This document shows positions 1-8,380 of a DNA stretch of 64,000 nt, piece by piece (position 1 is the stretch's first letter; each line of letters starts with the position of its first letter). The position numbers and the translations under genes were made by a program. Source of the DNA: an uncultured Bacilli bacterium (GTDB taxonomy: Bacteria > Bacillota_I > Bacilli_A > RFN20 > CAG-826); assembly GCA_934162685.1 (NCBI GenBank), contig CAKPJO010000001.1, positions 62,001 through 126,000 on the forward strand. The letters run 5' to 3'. The notes under the pieces were generated by a model. That model did not search any database. It was given only the letters and a program-made list of their open reading frames with translations, and was not told the origin of the DNA.

Positions 1-1
1 A

Positions 2-88
2 CGTGTTCAAACAATGTGTAAACAGCAATATCCTGAAGAATTCGAGGACGATCCAGAAGAAGAAAAGAACACTAAAGAAGAGGGCTAA
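2..88 (+). CDS. C-terminal end of an unidentified acidic protein (partial)
   Basis: An open frame enters from the left edge and stops at TAA 86-88. The visible 28 residues are hydrophilic and glutamate-rich, ending in PEEFEDDPEEEKNTKEEG. Nothing identifies the family. A short run of T follows the stop. Confidence 0.6.
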   Translation, partial: RVQTMCKQQYPEEFEDDPEEEKNTKEEG

Positions 89-116
89 AAACTCTCTTTT
101 TTAATGCTCTTCAAAC

Positions 117-133
117 GGTGACAAAATGTCACC
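117..133. promoter_or_regulatory. Perfect 7-bp inverted repeat
   Basis: GGTGACA and TGTCACC flank an AAA loop, 23 bp upstream of a strong promoter. It could be an operator for that promoter or a hairpin ending the upstream transcript. No T-run follows, which favours a protein-binding site. Confidence 0.45.
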
Positions 134-155
134 CTTTCATAAAGGCATTTTCTTA

Positions 156-183
156 TTGACAAATATTTATATTTATATATAAT
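156..183 (+). promoter_or_regulatory. Vegetative sigma-A type promoter
   Basis: TTGACA (156-161) and TATAAT (178-183) are both perfect consensus, separated by 16 bp. The expected start is near 190, so the next gene has a leader of about 40 nt. It heads the operon that contains the sigma-like gene. Confidence 0.85.
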
Positions 184-228
184 AAAATTGTGAAAAAACA
201 TCAGTCACAAAAAAGGAGGGTCCAACCT

Positions 229-663
229 ATGTTAGAACCAATTAATAAAAAAAGTAAAGAATGGTTTTTCCTAGAAGTTCAAAGAGAAAGTAAACCAAAT
301 ACAATGTATCAACAAATTCCGTATCACGAAGTTTCTTTTGAAGAATATGTAAATAAATATCAAGCAGTCACGCAAGCACGCTCCAAAGCTCTTGCCTATT
401 GTGCTGCTCATAACATTCCAGAGTCAGAATGTCCAATCAAATTAACCTATGAGATAGAAACATTTGATGGCTACGTTATATCTACCTGGCGCTATCACGA
501 TGCCTACACAGATGTGCTCTTAGAACATCGTTACTTATCTAAAGAAACTCGCAGTATTCTTAAAGCACATCGCTCCAAAAAAGAGAAGCGTCAAACAGAT
601 AGTGACACTAACCAACTCGCCGCCGATCCAACAGCCATAGAAGCACAAGGAGGTCTATTCTAA
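229..663 (+). CDS. Hypothetical protein, first gene of the sigma-factor operon
   Basis: A 144-residue soluble protein starting MLEPINKKSKEW. I chose ATG 229 because AGGAGG (214-219) sits 9 nt upstream; a GTG at 190 in the same frame lies at the predicted transcription start and has no ribosome binding site. The N-terminal two thirds look folded (WFFLEVQRES, FDGYVISTWRYHD). The C-terminus is basic then low-complexity. It is followed after 1 nt by the next gene, whose ribosome binding site lies in its last codons. Family not recognised. Confidence 0.75.
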   Translation: MLEPINKKSKEWFFLEVQRESKPNTMYQQIPYHEVSFEEYVNKYQAVTQARSKALAYCAAHNIPESECPIKLTYEIETFDGYVISTWRYHDAYTDVLLEHRYLSKETRSILKAHRSKKEKRQTDSDTNQLAADPTAIEAQGGLF

Positions 664-664
664 A

Positions 665-1054
665 ATGTTAATACCGAAAACCTCCCAATCCCTCAAAAAC
701 CCCGATGTCATCGGCATAAAATCGAATAAAAGTAATATTTTATTTAATCTCTGTGTTTCTGATGAGCTTTCAAGCTATATAATTTTAAAACCAGCTCCCC
801 TAGGAACCATCGGATTATATGAATTTATGCCCATATCTACATTCCTCGTAGTTACGGATAATTCAAATATAACTCAAGTATCAATAGATATGGAGCACGT
901 TCCTGACATACATACACAGTTATACGTATACCTATATACGTGTATAACATGCAACCCCGCATATGAAGAATTGCTCCCTCTAACGTTACAAGACAAAATT
1001 ATCTTATCTTGTATCAAAGCTATTGCTAGCACAAAAAGAAAGGAAATAAAATAA
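665..1054 (+). CDS. Hypothetical protein
   Basis: A 129-residue protein with AAGGAGG upstream inside the end of the previous gene, so the two are translationally coupled. It is rich in beta-branched residues (NILFNLCVSDELSSYIILKP) and has a lysine-rich tail. No known domain is recognised. Its place between an unknown gene and a sigma-like gene suggests an early regulatory role, by inference only. Confidence 0.7.
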   Translation: MLIPKTSQSLKNPDVIGIKSNKSNILFNLCVSDELSSYIILKPAPLGTIGLYEFMPISTFLVVTDNSNITQVSIDMEHVPDIHTQLYVYLYTCITCNPAYEELLPLTLQDKIILSCIKAIASTKRKEIK

Positions 1055-1058
1055 GCTT

Positions 1059-1736
1059 ATGTCTAACTCAGCAATACATCAATCAAATAATAAACAACAA
1101 ACCAAACAAACCGCACGTCACCCAAAGCGCGGTCAATATAAAGACTACTCTCAACCGCTCAACGGTATGACCCTCGAACAGTCCAACAAACTTGTCACAG
1201 ATAATATGGCACTCGTCTTCTGGGTCTTAAAAGAGAAATTTCACTTTGATCCTTCCACGATGCAAGATTATGAAGATGTTGTATCTCTCGGAATGCAAGG
1301 GTTAGTCATCGCAGCACGCTGTTATGACTCTTCCACAGGTTATAGTTTTTCAACCTATGCAACACATTGCATCTCCTCTCAAATTCACTCAGAGTATTTC
1401 CGACGTAATCAAACACTCAAAGCAACACCCGAGATAGCCCCCGCTTACCTCGATGCTCCCCTCCCTCTTGAGACAGATCACGGAGCTAAGAAAACACTTC
1501 TTGATCTTCTCCCAGCATCACCTTCTTCAGATCCTTCCTTCACCCAGGACGCCCACACCATAATGGACTTCATAATTAATAATCCCGTCCCCAACAAATC
1601 CACCCTCCTCTCCTATCTCCAAGGAACCCGCATCATAGACATTGCCAAACAAGAGTCCGTCTCCACCACCTCCATCCAGAACCGCCTTAAAGTTTCTATA
1701 TCTTATCTTCGTTCCATCTTCAACCCTTCTCACTAG
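1059..1736 (+). CDS. Sigma-70-like RNA polymerase sigma factor
   Basis: A 225-residue protein expected to direct RNA polymerase to phage promoters. Residues about 45-118 match sigma region 2. YEDVVSLGMQGLVIAARCYD corresponds to the core-binding helix, and GYSFSTYATHCISSQIHSE to the -10 recognition helix with its SFSTYAT signature. The C-terminal part (about 180-220, IIDIAKQESVSTTSIQNRL) looks like a region-4 helix-turn-helix. It is shorter than primary sigma factors and lacks region 1, as expected for an alternative or phage sigma. The SD is weak (AAGGA about 15 nt upstream), suggesting coupling to the upstream gene. A strong terminator follows immediately. The promoters it serves are not known. 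Confidence 0.85.
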   Translation: MSNSAIHQSNNKQQTKQTARHPKRGQYKDYSQPLNGMTLEQSNKLVTDNMALVFWVLKEKFHFDPSTMQDYEDVVSLGMQGLVIAARCYDSSTGYSFSTYATHCISSQIHSEYFRRNQTLKATPEIAPAYLDAPLPLETDHGAKKTLLDLLPASPSSDPSFTQDAHTIMDFIINNPVPNKSTLLSYLQGTRIIDIAKQESVSTTSIQNRLKVSISYLRSIFNPSH

Positions 1737-1737
1737 C

Positions 1738-1760
1738 CCCCTCCCCAGGGGTTTTTCTTT
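1738..1760 (+). terminator. Rho-independent terminator
   Basis: CCCCT (1738-1742) pairs with AGGGG (1747-1751) across a CCCC loop and is followed by TTTTTCTTTTTTT. It begins one base after the sigma-factor stop codon and ends that operon. Confidence 0.85.
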
Positions 1761-2250
1761 TTTTATCCTTCTTTTTACCTCTTTTTACCTTCTGGGGGAA
1801 ACGCGCAGTGAGCCATTGGGTATTGAACTTGTGCAATAGCCATTGGCGAACGATGAGCGCGTGGGGGCAAACGCGTGCCACTCCGAGATGACACACTCTG
1901 CAAGTCTTGAGAGAAAAAATGAAAATTTTTATACTCACACACTTGCGAGAGCTTTTCAACGAAAAGTCGAGGCAAAATTGCTTTACTTTCTTTAAGGGGG
2001 AATATAAACCGAAGGTTTATATGAAATTCTTTTTACTCTTTTTAATCTTTTCTTTATTTATTTCTTTTCTTTTTAATCAACTTTTTTCTTTTCGTTTTTC
2101 TTTCTTTTCGGTTTTTTCTCATTTTTCTTGGGGGACGGTTCTTTAAAAGCATGCGTGCGTGACGCACGTGTACGTGTATGCACGTATGTGTACATGTACA
2201 TACATACACACATCACATACACAAAAACTAATGTGCCATTGTCCGCCAGC

Positions 2251-2286
2251 TTCAAAGCTAACTTCAAAGCTAACTTCAAAGCTTGT
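2251..2286. repeat. 12-bp tandem repeat, three copies
   Basis: TTCAAAGCTAAC at 2251-2262 and 2263-2274, and a partial third copy at 2275-2286. Related ACTTCAATGTAA units recur at about 2342-2394. The function is unknown. Confidence 0.7.
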
Positions 2287-2640
2287 TTCAGAACTCTTTA
2301 TAACTCTTTAATGACCACTTACTCAAATTTTTTGATACACTTACTTCAATGTAACTTCAATGAAGCTTTGAACTAACTTCAATGTAACTTAGTAATTTAT
2401 AATTTAACTTAAGTCAGGTTAAAAGTAAAAATATTAAGTTATAATCTTCCTTGAGTTCGCTTCGCTTATTTAATGGCGTAAGTGCTTATGCCCTTCCGCC
2501 AATCTTCCATTTAAAAGTCTTGCTTCCGCAATCCTTTCAAATCCGCAAAGTGTATTTATTCTTTTTTTGTTTTCTTTTCTGTACTTTGAGTTTATGTAAT
2601 ACCCAAAACTACTTAAAATGAAATATTCACTATTTTTTCT

Positions 2641-2930
2641 CCATTTAATTCAAAGAATCTCAAGTAAAACAAGTTATAACAAGTATTTATTCGTTTTTAT
2701 TGAGTTTGTTTTTTTATTCTTGATTTAATTCAAGAAAAAAATAGAAGGTTCTCGTGTACGCGTGTATACATGTATGCGTAACGTGTAAAACTCTTATTTT
2801 TTAGATTTATTAAATACTCTTTAATTTATTTTCCATTTAATTCAAGAAATTAGGTCTAAAGTGGTTTAAAACTAGTATTTATTAGTCTGGAGTGTGTTTG
2901 GTTAGTTTTTATCCATTCAATTCAAGAAAA
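2641..2930. repeat. Dispersed TTTAATTCAA(A)GAA iteron-like motifs
   Basis: Copies lie at 2641-2670 (CCATTTAATTCAAAGAATCT), 2719-2734 (also an inverted repeat, CTTGA-N6-TCAAG), 2833-2850 and 2913-2930. A fifth diverged copy is at about 5153-5178, beyond the next operon. Regularly recurring 13-20-bp AT-rich motifs suggest protein-binding iterons. Confidence 0.55.
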
Positions 2931-3251
2931 AAATTAGTTAAAATTGATTCTGGAGTGTTTTGAGAGTTATACAGGGGCTTTGATTTATATGATTTAAGCG
3001 TTACACTTTGTAACGGTTTGGGTGTAACAGTTTGGTATGTTTTGTTTCACACTTTCGAGGATTACTCGTTTGTTCATTTGGGTATTTAGAGAAAATTTTT
3101 AAGTAGGATTTAAGCAAGATATTAAGTAGGATTTAAGTAGGATGATTGGTATGGTAAAATAAAGGATAAGTGGGAGAGAGGTGGGTCAAAGTGGGATAAA
3201 ATTAGGTGAAAGTGGGAGGTCACGTGTGCGGGCGCGTGCGCGATTTTCTAG

Positions 3252-3269
3252 GTGTGATATTTGTCACAC
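3252..3269. promoter_or_regulatory. Inverted repeat GTGTGA-N6-TCACAC
   Basis: A perfect 6-bp inverted repeat with a 6-bp spacer, a typical dimer-binding operator shape. It lies about 230 bp upstream of the promoter at 3501. The cognate protein is unknown. Confidence 0.4.
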
Positions 3270-3404
3270 TTTTGGCTGGGTCAAAGAAGAGAGAAGTCTT
3301 CTTTTTCTCCGATTCTAAGCCACTATTCTACAATTTTTTAGAATGATTCTAAAAATCAACAACTGTTAAAATATCAACAAAATAATTAAAAATGTTGAAA
3401 AAAG

Positions 3405-3453
3405 ATATCGAACACTTTGTTCGGAAACTCAGAAATATCGAACACTTTGTTCG
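3405..3453. promoter_or_regulatory. Tandem palindromic operator-like sites
   Basis: ATATCGAACACTTTGTTCG occurs at 3405-3423 and again at 3435-3453, a 30-bp (about three helical turns) period. Each contains CGAAC-N5-GTTCG. It resembles the Gram-positive LexA box (CGAAC-N4-GTTCG) but has one extra spacer base. It lies 48 bp upstream of a strong promoter, so a repressor or activator site is likely. Confidence 0.6.
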
Positions 3454-3500
3454 ATTACTCAAAAGACGGTTGCACCAACTTAAAAAAACTCCAAAAAAAC

Positions 3501-3528
3501 TTGACATTTGATAAAAATCAATTATACT
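3501..3528 (+). promoter_or_regulatory. Vegetative sigma-A type promoter
   Basis: TTGACA (3501-3506) and TATACT (3523-3528) with a 16-bp spacer. It drives the three-gene operon 3554-4944. Confidence 0.85.
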
Positions 3529-3553
3529 AAATAATGTAAAGGAGTGTGATAAT

Positions 3554-3874
3554 ATGAAACTACCAGAGACACTAACAGTACCAATGGAAGAGCAAGAGAC
3601 TCTGATCAGTTGGAGTAGAAATGATGAAAAGGTAAAGATCTATACATCAGATAATACAGTACTAACAAAACTCAAGAAACTATCAGAAACAGCACCTGAT
3701 AAATATAAACTAGTAAGTGTTGTTAATAATCAAGATGGCAGTGCATATTCTGTAACATTTGAAGTGAATAAAAAATGTGTAAGCTTAAGACAAGGAAAAG
3801 AAAGAGAATACACAGAAGAGCAAAAACAAGAAATGTTAGAGAGAATGTCAGCATTAAGAAATAGGAAAGGATAA
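3554..3874 (+). CDS. Hypothetical protein
   Basis: A 106-residue protein with AAAGGAG upstream of ATG 3554. It begins MKLPETLTVPMEEQETLISW and ends in a charged helix (EEQKQEMLERMSALRNRKG). Small phage proteins opening with PMEEQET and ending this way recur in Gram-positive phages, but I cannot name a function. First gene of the operon containing the YopX-family protein. Confidence 0.75.
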   Translation: MKLPETLTVPMEEQETLISWSRNDEKVKIYTSDNTVLTKLKKLSETAPDKYKLVSVVNNQDGSAYSVTFEVNKKCVSLRQGKEREYTEEQKQEMLERMSALRNRKG

Positions 3875-3880
3875 AGACAT

Positions 3881-4726
3881 ATGGGATACGATAAACTATT
3901 TGATGACTGGGATAAAATTAAACATCGAACAGATCATTTTCTAACGTATAATAAAGTAGAGAAAAAATATATAGAAGCATATAAAAAGGAAACGCAGGCA
4001 TGTGACGCACATGTGCCTACACATACACACGTAAATATAAATAAGGATAATATATCCGATATCCAAGAAAATCAGAAGTTCTTAAGTGAGCCATTTGTAA
4101 GATTCAGAGGCATCGCGAAGAATGACGATGATAAGGGCTGGGTATATGGATATTACTATAAGCAATTATATAGTATAGATGAGAACGGCGCACCTATATA
4201 TAGACATTACATTGTGATGGACTGTGAGAATAAGATGACAGCGTGGATGAAAGGACTGGTAAAAGAACCGTTAAGAAGTCCAGTCTTTGTTGAAGTCATC
4301 GGAGAGACAGTCACGCAATGGACGAAGTGTACAGACATTGAAGGTAATGATATATACGAAGGTGATATCGTCGAGGTGTATGAGTTTGTTAATAATGGCG
4401 AAGGAGAGAATCATAGGCCTGTAAAAAAGAAAGTGTTTGATGGAGTAGCTGCTGTGGGTGAGATAGGTAGAGGCGAAAAGAACGGAGGACCTTGCTTGTT
4501 TGTTGGATGCATTAACGATGCAGCTAGACTGGTCGCTAAGAACTTTAGAGAAGCTGTATATGGATATAAGATCGTGGGTAACTTCTATGAGAATCCAGAG
4601 TGGTATAAAGAAAGAAAAACAGTCATAGATATAGCTGATGAAACGGACGATCGTGACGATGATGATGGCTTTGATGACATCTGGGATAGGGTTGATCCTG
4701 AAGACTGTGGAGATGATGAAGCATAA
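3881..4726 (+). CDS. YopX family protein
   Basis: A 281-residue protein. From about residue 65 to 247 it follows the YopX pattern: an opening FRGIAKNDDDKGWVYGYYY, the block GETVTQWTKCTDIEGNDIYE followed by GDIV, and a closing YGYKIVGNFYENPEW. YopX proteins are common in phages and prophages of Bacillota; their biochemical role is not established. The about 60 extra N-terminal residues and the very acidic tail (DDRDDDDGFDD) are additions to the usual length. The stop overlaps the next start (TAATG). Confidence 0.85.
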   Translation: MGYDKLFDDWDKIKHRTDHFLTYNKVEKKYIEAYKKETQACDAHVPTHTHVNINKDNISDIQENQKFLSEPFVRFRGIAKNDDDKGWVYGYYYKQLYSIDENGAPIYRHYIVMDCENKMTAWMKGLVKEPLRSPVFVEVIGETVTQWTKCTDIEGNDIYEGDIVEVYEFVNNGEGENHRPVKKKVFDGVAAVGEIGRGEKNGGPCLFVGCINDAARLVAKNFREAVYGYKIVGNFYENPEWYKERKTVIDIADETDDRDDDDGFDDIWDRVDPEDCGDDEA

Positions 4727-4944
4727 TGTATTGGTATGATGATGATAACTTCTGGGAGGACAAGAAACCTCCTAAGACATATGATTACCTGCATGATGAT
4801 ATAGAGGATCCTGCGGAATATGATGATTGGCTAAGATATATGGCAAGAGGAATCGGATTAAGGTATCCAGATGATGATGATGCGTATAAAGATCATGATG
4901 AATACGGTGATATAATAATGCCATGGAATGATGATGACGATTAG
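4726..4944 (+). CDS. Small aspartate-rich protein
   Basis: A 72-residue protein in which aspartate and glutamate make up about a third of the residues, with many tyrosine and tryptophan residues (MYWYDDDNFWEDKKPP). The start overlaps the previous stop, so translation is coupled. The charge density would suit a DNA mimic that binds a DNA-binding protein; this is speculation. Family not recognised. Confidence 0.6.
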   Translation: MYWYDDDNFWEDKKPPKTYDYLHDDIEDPAEYDDWLRYMARGIGLRYPDDDDAYKDHDEYGDIIMPWNDDDD

Positions 4945-4965
4945 AGAGCGTAAGCCCTCTTTTTG
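4944..4965 (+). terminator. Possible weak terminator
   Basis: AGAG (4945-4948) can pair with CTCT (4957-4960), followed by TTTTTG. The stem is only 4 bp, so this is tentative. Its position right after the operon supports it. Confidence 0.35.
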
Positions 4966-5367
4966 TTTTGTTCTGTGGAATGTTGCAATAGAGTATGATG
5001 ATTCATTTTGCAATTAGATAAATTAAGAATCCAGATGAACTAAATGATCTAGATGCATCTGATGAAGCATCAAGAAAAAGATCTGGCCCTCTGGTAAAAA
5101 AGATCCCCGCCACGCTATAAAAACGTCGCCCCATCAAACATTCAATTTATTTTCCATTTATTTCAAAGAATCTCAAACAGAATCCTTCTCAGGTATAATT
5201 TAAAGGAGCTCACCGTTCTTGTCTGCTATTTAAAGAACTACCTTTAAATAAATCACGTAAAATTAAAAATAACTATATATAAACTCTTAGAAATTCTCAG
5301 AATCGTTAATTTAATTACTTAATAATTCAAAACAATTAAAAAAAATAAAAAAAGTTTTTAAAACCTA
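4966..5367. other. Gene-free AT-rich spacer
   Basis: No open frame with a ribosome binding site. It contains a diverged copy (5153-5178) of the motif repeated at 2641-2930. Otherwise AT-rich and unremarkable up to the promoter at 5368. Confidence 0.5.
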
Positions 5368-5395
5368 TTGACTTATTTTTATATTCCTGTATACT
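5368..5395 (+). promoter_or_regulatory. Vegetative-type promoter reading into gene-free DNA
   Basis: TTGACT (5368-5373) and TATACT (5390-5395) with a 16-bp spacer, the same architecture as the other promoters here. There is no sizeable gene downstream on this strand for more than 1.8 kb, which is why an RNA product is suspected. Confidence 0.75.
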
Positions 5396-5401
5396 TATTA
5401 G

Positions 5402-6320
5402 TGTAAAGGGGGAAAGGAAATGAACCTCCAAAGTACCCCTTGCAGTTCTTTGAAAAATCAATATCGGTCCATTATCATTTTGGATAAAAAAGAATTCATC
5501 ACAGTGACGACGTCATAAAAAGAACTTAACCCGTCCACTCGTGAAAGATAGTCTGACGATATAAAGTGGGAAAATTGTGGTGGGGATAAAGTAGCGCTCT
5601 TGTCTGGAAATGACATACCTCCATAATTATGCAGTTCGGTATACTCTGGAGCTCTGTGCGAAGCGAGGCGTCGGTACCGTGATGAACTCTTTTAAAAGCT
5701 AGTACGGAACTTAGCCAAATCTCGCTGATACTATTAAAATAACATTTATCATGTTTTCTCCAACCTATATTTAAATGTATCTTATCGGTTAATTTATCAT
5801 CACAGGGAAATTGATGATGCAATGCAATACGCTATTAATTTTAACCAACATAGCACAACTTAGTGAATCCCCAATTCACTTCCCGCACTACTTTCCAAAA
5901 GATTCATTCAAACCATCCCCTTAACAGGGATGCTACGAGGGCTCTGTTTAGAAGATCCTATAGGAACAGTTATTTATATTAATTTATAAACACCTGAACT
6001 TATTATGGTCCCTATTTAAATGTGCAAATTTATTAACCCCTTCTTCAGAGCTTTCATAGGATCTTTGTTAGATCCAATTTTAGTTTTCATAAATAGATAA
6101 AGAGGACGCCTGCCTTGAACACACAGGTTTCCTTGAAGAGCAGAGATGGAATCAATCACCACCTTCCTATCGTGTTATAGTTACAGTTATAGTTGTTATG
6201 ATTTCATATTGATCAGTACCCTTTCTATCTCTGCTCCTTAAGGCAACTTGTTTACCTTAGCTCACACCGTATTCACCACTTTTCCTCCTGGTAGTACGGT
6301 GTTTTCGTCGTTATGCTTTT
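5402..6320 (+). ncRNA. Candidate large structured noncoding RNA
   Basis: About 0.9 kb downstream of a strong promoter, without a convincing gene. Many self-complementary segments are visible: AGTGAAT/ATTCACT around 5861-5880, CATCCC/GGGATG around 5913-5932, GGATC/GATCC around 6058-6075, AGCAGAGAT with ATCTCTGCT (about 6138 and 6226), and ACCGTA/TACGGT around 6267-6301. It contains ATAGGAACAG (5960-5969), the core of the leader box of the minus-strand cluster. Strand is assigned from the promoter; ends are approximate. Confidence 0.5.
5420..5518 (+). CDS. Possible 32-residue leader peptide
   Basis: ATG 5420 is preceded by AAAGGGGGAAAGGAA and lies 25 nt downstream of the -10 box. It would encode MNLQSTPCSSLKNQYRSIII and twelve more residues. 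Coding quality cannot be judged at this length. The sequence may instead be the 5' part of a structured RNA. Confidence 0.3.
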   Translation: MNLQSTPCSSLKNQYRSIIILDKKEFITVTTS

Positions 6321-7129
6321 ATCTTCGTTTAATAGATTCTTTTTTTATTGACACTGTGTCAGTAATATTCTGTGTCCTTATGTATCCAGATGATTACAAA
6401 ATGCAAGCACCTGATATTCTCTTATTTCTTACTTCTATCTATTTGCTCCAGTAAGTACAATTTTTTAATACTTTGCGGAGCAAAAATTGCACTTCAAATT
6501 CTTTTTTCCTCTGTTCAAGTGCAAAAAAATATCCGCCTCTCGTTGAAAAAAGGTCTGGCCTTATAGCTAATATATGAGCGATTAAGGTTAAAAAAGAGGT
6601 TTATCGCTAATATTTGAGCAGTTTCTCGTCATCGCATAGTATCCCCTGCGGGAGCGCCCTTTAGATCATTTTAATATTACTTTCTGGATCGTTTCTGGTT
6701 GTTATCTACCTCTTTTCTGGATGATGCATCAATGACATAATTCTGGTATAATTATGTAATAATTATATGCTCCGTAACTATATCATTGTAATGATACACT
6801 TTACACTATTCTACTCCATATGCTACACTACCTCCTCTCGTCCATTTCTTTTTTCGCTTATAGACATACACCAGATTTTTCGTGCCTATAAGGCCGAAAA
6901 AAATAGCGGCGCCGCAAAAAAAGTGGCCCTCCAGTAAAAAAAGTGGGGCGCCCGTGTAAAAAGTGCCCGCTCGCATAGTTTCCCCTGGCTGCGTAGTTTT
7001 ACGTCGGTTCATTTCCCTTCGACGGTTATTGCTTGCTTGGGGCTAGTTATAGGATCGCTTGGATTACGGATTTACTTTGCTTGAATAAAAATCAACTACT
7101 TAGACGGCGAGGAATAAAGGAGTGAACCT
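6321..7129. other. Gene-free region between converging operons
   Basis: No open frame has a ribosome binding site. It holds short direct repeats: a GCTAATAT-N1-TGAGC pair around 6567-6621, CGCATAGT-N2-CCCCTG at about 6635 and 6973, and AAAAAAAGTGG units around 6911-6945. It may contain the end of the RNA starting near 5402 and the end of the minus-strand operon. Confidence 0.5.
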
Positions 7130-7207
7130 TTACTTTCGGCCCACTCCAGTCATGCAGCAAAATAAATATACTGCACAGACAATGAAACTTAACATAAGTC
7201 CATTCAT
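7130..7207 (-). CDS. 25-residue hydrophobic microprotein
   Basis: ATG at 7207 is preceded by the very strong ribosome binding site GGAAAGGAGGTGA. The product MNGLMLSFIVCAVYLFCCMT plus five residues is one predicted membrane helix with three cysteines. It is the last gene of the long minus-strand series, 58 nt after the stop of the gene at 7266. The strong ribosome binding site argues that it is real. Confidence 0.55.
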   Translation of the reverse strand: MNGLMLSFIVCAVYLFCCMTGVGRK

Positions 7208-7265
7208 TGTTCACTCACCTCCTTTCCAATATATATTGTAACACATAAACTGTGTAATACAATCA

Positions 7266-7991
7266 TTAGTTTTTACCCACAACTGATAATCTTACCGTTG
7301 GAAAGATAGGACACATCATATCAAAATAATTTGCTGTGTATTCAGAAGATTCTTTTTCTTCATCAGTTAGTCCTATAGCAACTCTTTTTAACATAGAATC
7401 TGGTTTAAAGTCATCTGTGAGAACATCTATATCCACAGGAGTGCCATAGATTTTATTAATTGCATCATAGATTTTATCTTCTCCAAATCGTTCTAAATGT
7501 TCGTAATTAATAGCTAAGTTGCCAAATACTTGTAGCTGAGACACCCAGTTTTCTCTTGCTATAATTTCTTCTAATGGAAGTAAGACGTTGCTAATTGGAA
7601 ATATAGGAAACACTTTCTTACGCTTATCAATACGAGTTAAATCAATTAATAATTGTTGTGCTTCTAAAAGAGCTGATATAATAGATGAATCTTTTAACAA
7701 AGAATTATGACATCCTTCTAATCGATGACTATCTTTTCTTTTTAATGCTCTTATATAAGATCTGGTAATTTGATTTAAATCTCCTTGAATACCTAAAGAA
7801 TGTACACGTTCTAATAAAGCTCCGACGTGAAGGTCTCCATGACCTTGTAAAAAATCATATTCAACTGCAACAAGTTGTTGATCCCAAGTCATGGTATTAA
7901 CATAATCTTCTGTGATTTCATCATTTAATTTAATGGAGTTATAGACTCTGACAATGTGTGTAATAATTTTGTATCTTAATTCGTTTTTCAT
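7266..7991 (-). CDS. Hypothetical protein
   Basis: A 241-residue, mostly helical soluble protein starting MKNELRYKIITHIVRVYNSI. AGGAGG precedes the start. It has its own promoter (8032-8060) and one copy of the TTAAATAGGAACA box in its leader. No motif of a known family is visible. Confidence 0.75.
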   Translation of the reverse strand: MKNELRYKIITHIVRVYNSIKLNDEITEDYVNTMTWDQQLVAVEYDFLQGHGDLHVGALLERVHSLGIQGDLNQITRSYIRALKRKDSHRLEGCHNSLLKDSSIISALLEAQQLLIDLTRIDKRKKVFPIFPISNVLLPLEEIIARENWVSQLQVFGNLAINYEHLERFGEDKIYDAINKIYGTPVDIDVLTDDFKPDSMLKRVAIGLTDEEKESSEYTANYFDMMCPIFPTVRLSVVGKN

Positions 7992-8031
7992 AATTTTTCC
8001 TCCTAATACTTGTTCCTATTTAATTAATAAC

Positions 8032-8060
8032 ATTATACCACAAGCGTTATTGAAACACAA
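8032..8060 (-). promoter_or_regulatory. Promoter overlapped by an inverted repeat
   Basis: On the minus strand TTGTGT and TATAAT are 17 bp apart, upstream of the gene starting at 7991. The -10 box lies inside an inverted repeat, ATTATACCAC (8032-8041) with GTGGTATAAT (8061-8070). A repressor bound there would cover the whole promoter. Confidence 0.6.
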
Positions 8061-8092
8061 GTGGTATAATAATTTTGGTTAATTAATATGAA

Positions 8093-8365
8093 CTACCATT
8101 CACGATAATATTTTGTGTATGAAGTATTAGGATAAAGCTTAGAATCTTCTGCTTCTTCACATTCGGTAACAGTAATTTCAACGTGATGAGTATGACATCT
8201 TGTTTCATCAGCCATTACTTCATCTACTTTCTGTTTAAGAGCGTTGGATACTTTTGAGAAGTTATCCATAGGTTCTGTTACTCTGAACTCAAGAGTGGGT
8301 TCATTCATTTCATCACAACTAACAATTTTACAACTTCCAATATAAACAATTTTTCTCATTTTCAT
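8093..8365 (-). CDS. Hypothetical protein
   Basis: A 90-residue protein with AAGGAGGAAAATG as its translation signal. MKMRKIVYIGSCKIVSCDEM opens a likely small alpha/beta fold, with HTHHVEITVTECEE near the C-terminus. No family is recognised. It lies 15 nt after the gene at 8381-8659, so the two are probably co-transcribed. Confidence 0.7.
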   Translation of the reverse strand: MKMRKIVYIGSCKIVSCDEMNEPTLEFRVTEPMDNFSKVSNALKQKVDEVMADETRCHTHHVEITVTECEEAEDSKLYPNTSYTKYYREW

Positions 8366-8380
8366 TTTCCTCCTTATTGT

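Larger units (their letters stand above)
1761..3500. other. Gene-free repeat-rich region, possible replication or control region
   Basis: About 1.7 kb without a believable gene; the open frames present have no ribosome binding site and low-complexity translations. It holds pyrimidine-rich tracts, an alternating purine-pyrimidine stretch around 2150-2222, 12-bp tandem repeats (2251-2286), dispersed TTTAATTCAAGAA-type motifs (2641-2930) and several inverted repeats (3252-3269, 3409-3453). Iteron-like repeats in AT-rich DNA fit a replication origin or operator cluster. No gene product here proves that. Confidence 0.6.

Noticed and set aside
2150..2222. CRISPR-like array suggested by short repeats
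   Set aside because: The sequence is an alternating purine-pyrimidine tract, without regular repeat-spacer units.
1907..2376. Open frames of 65-82 codons in the repeat region
   Set aside because: No ribosome binding sites, low-complexity translations and overlap on both strands.
6806..7012. A 68-codon leftward open frame
   Set aside because: No ribosome binding site, atypical composition and it overlaps short direct repeats.
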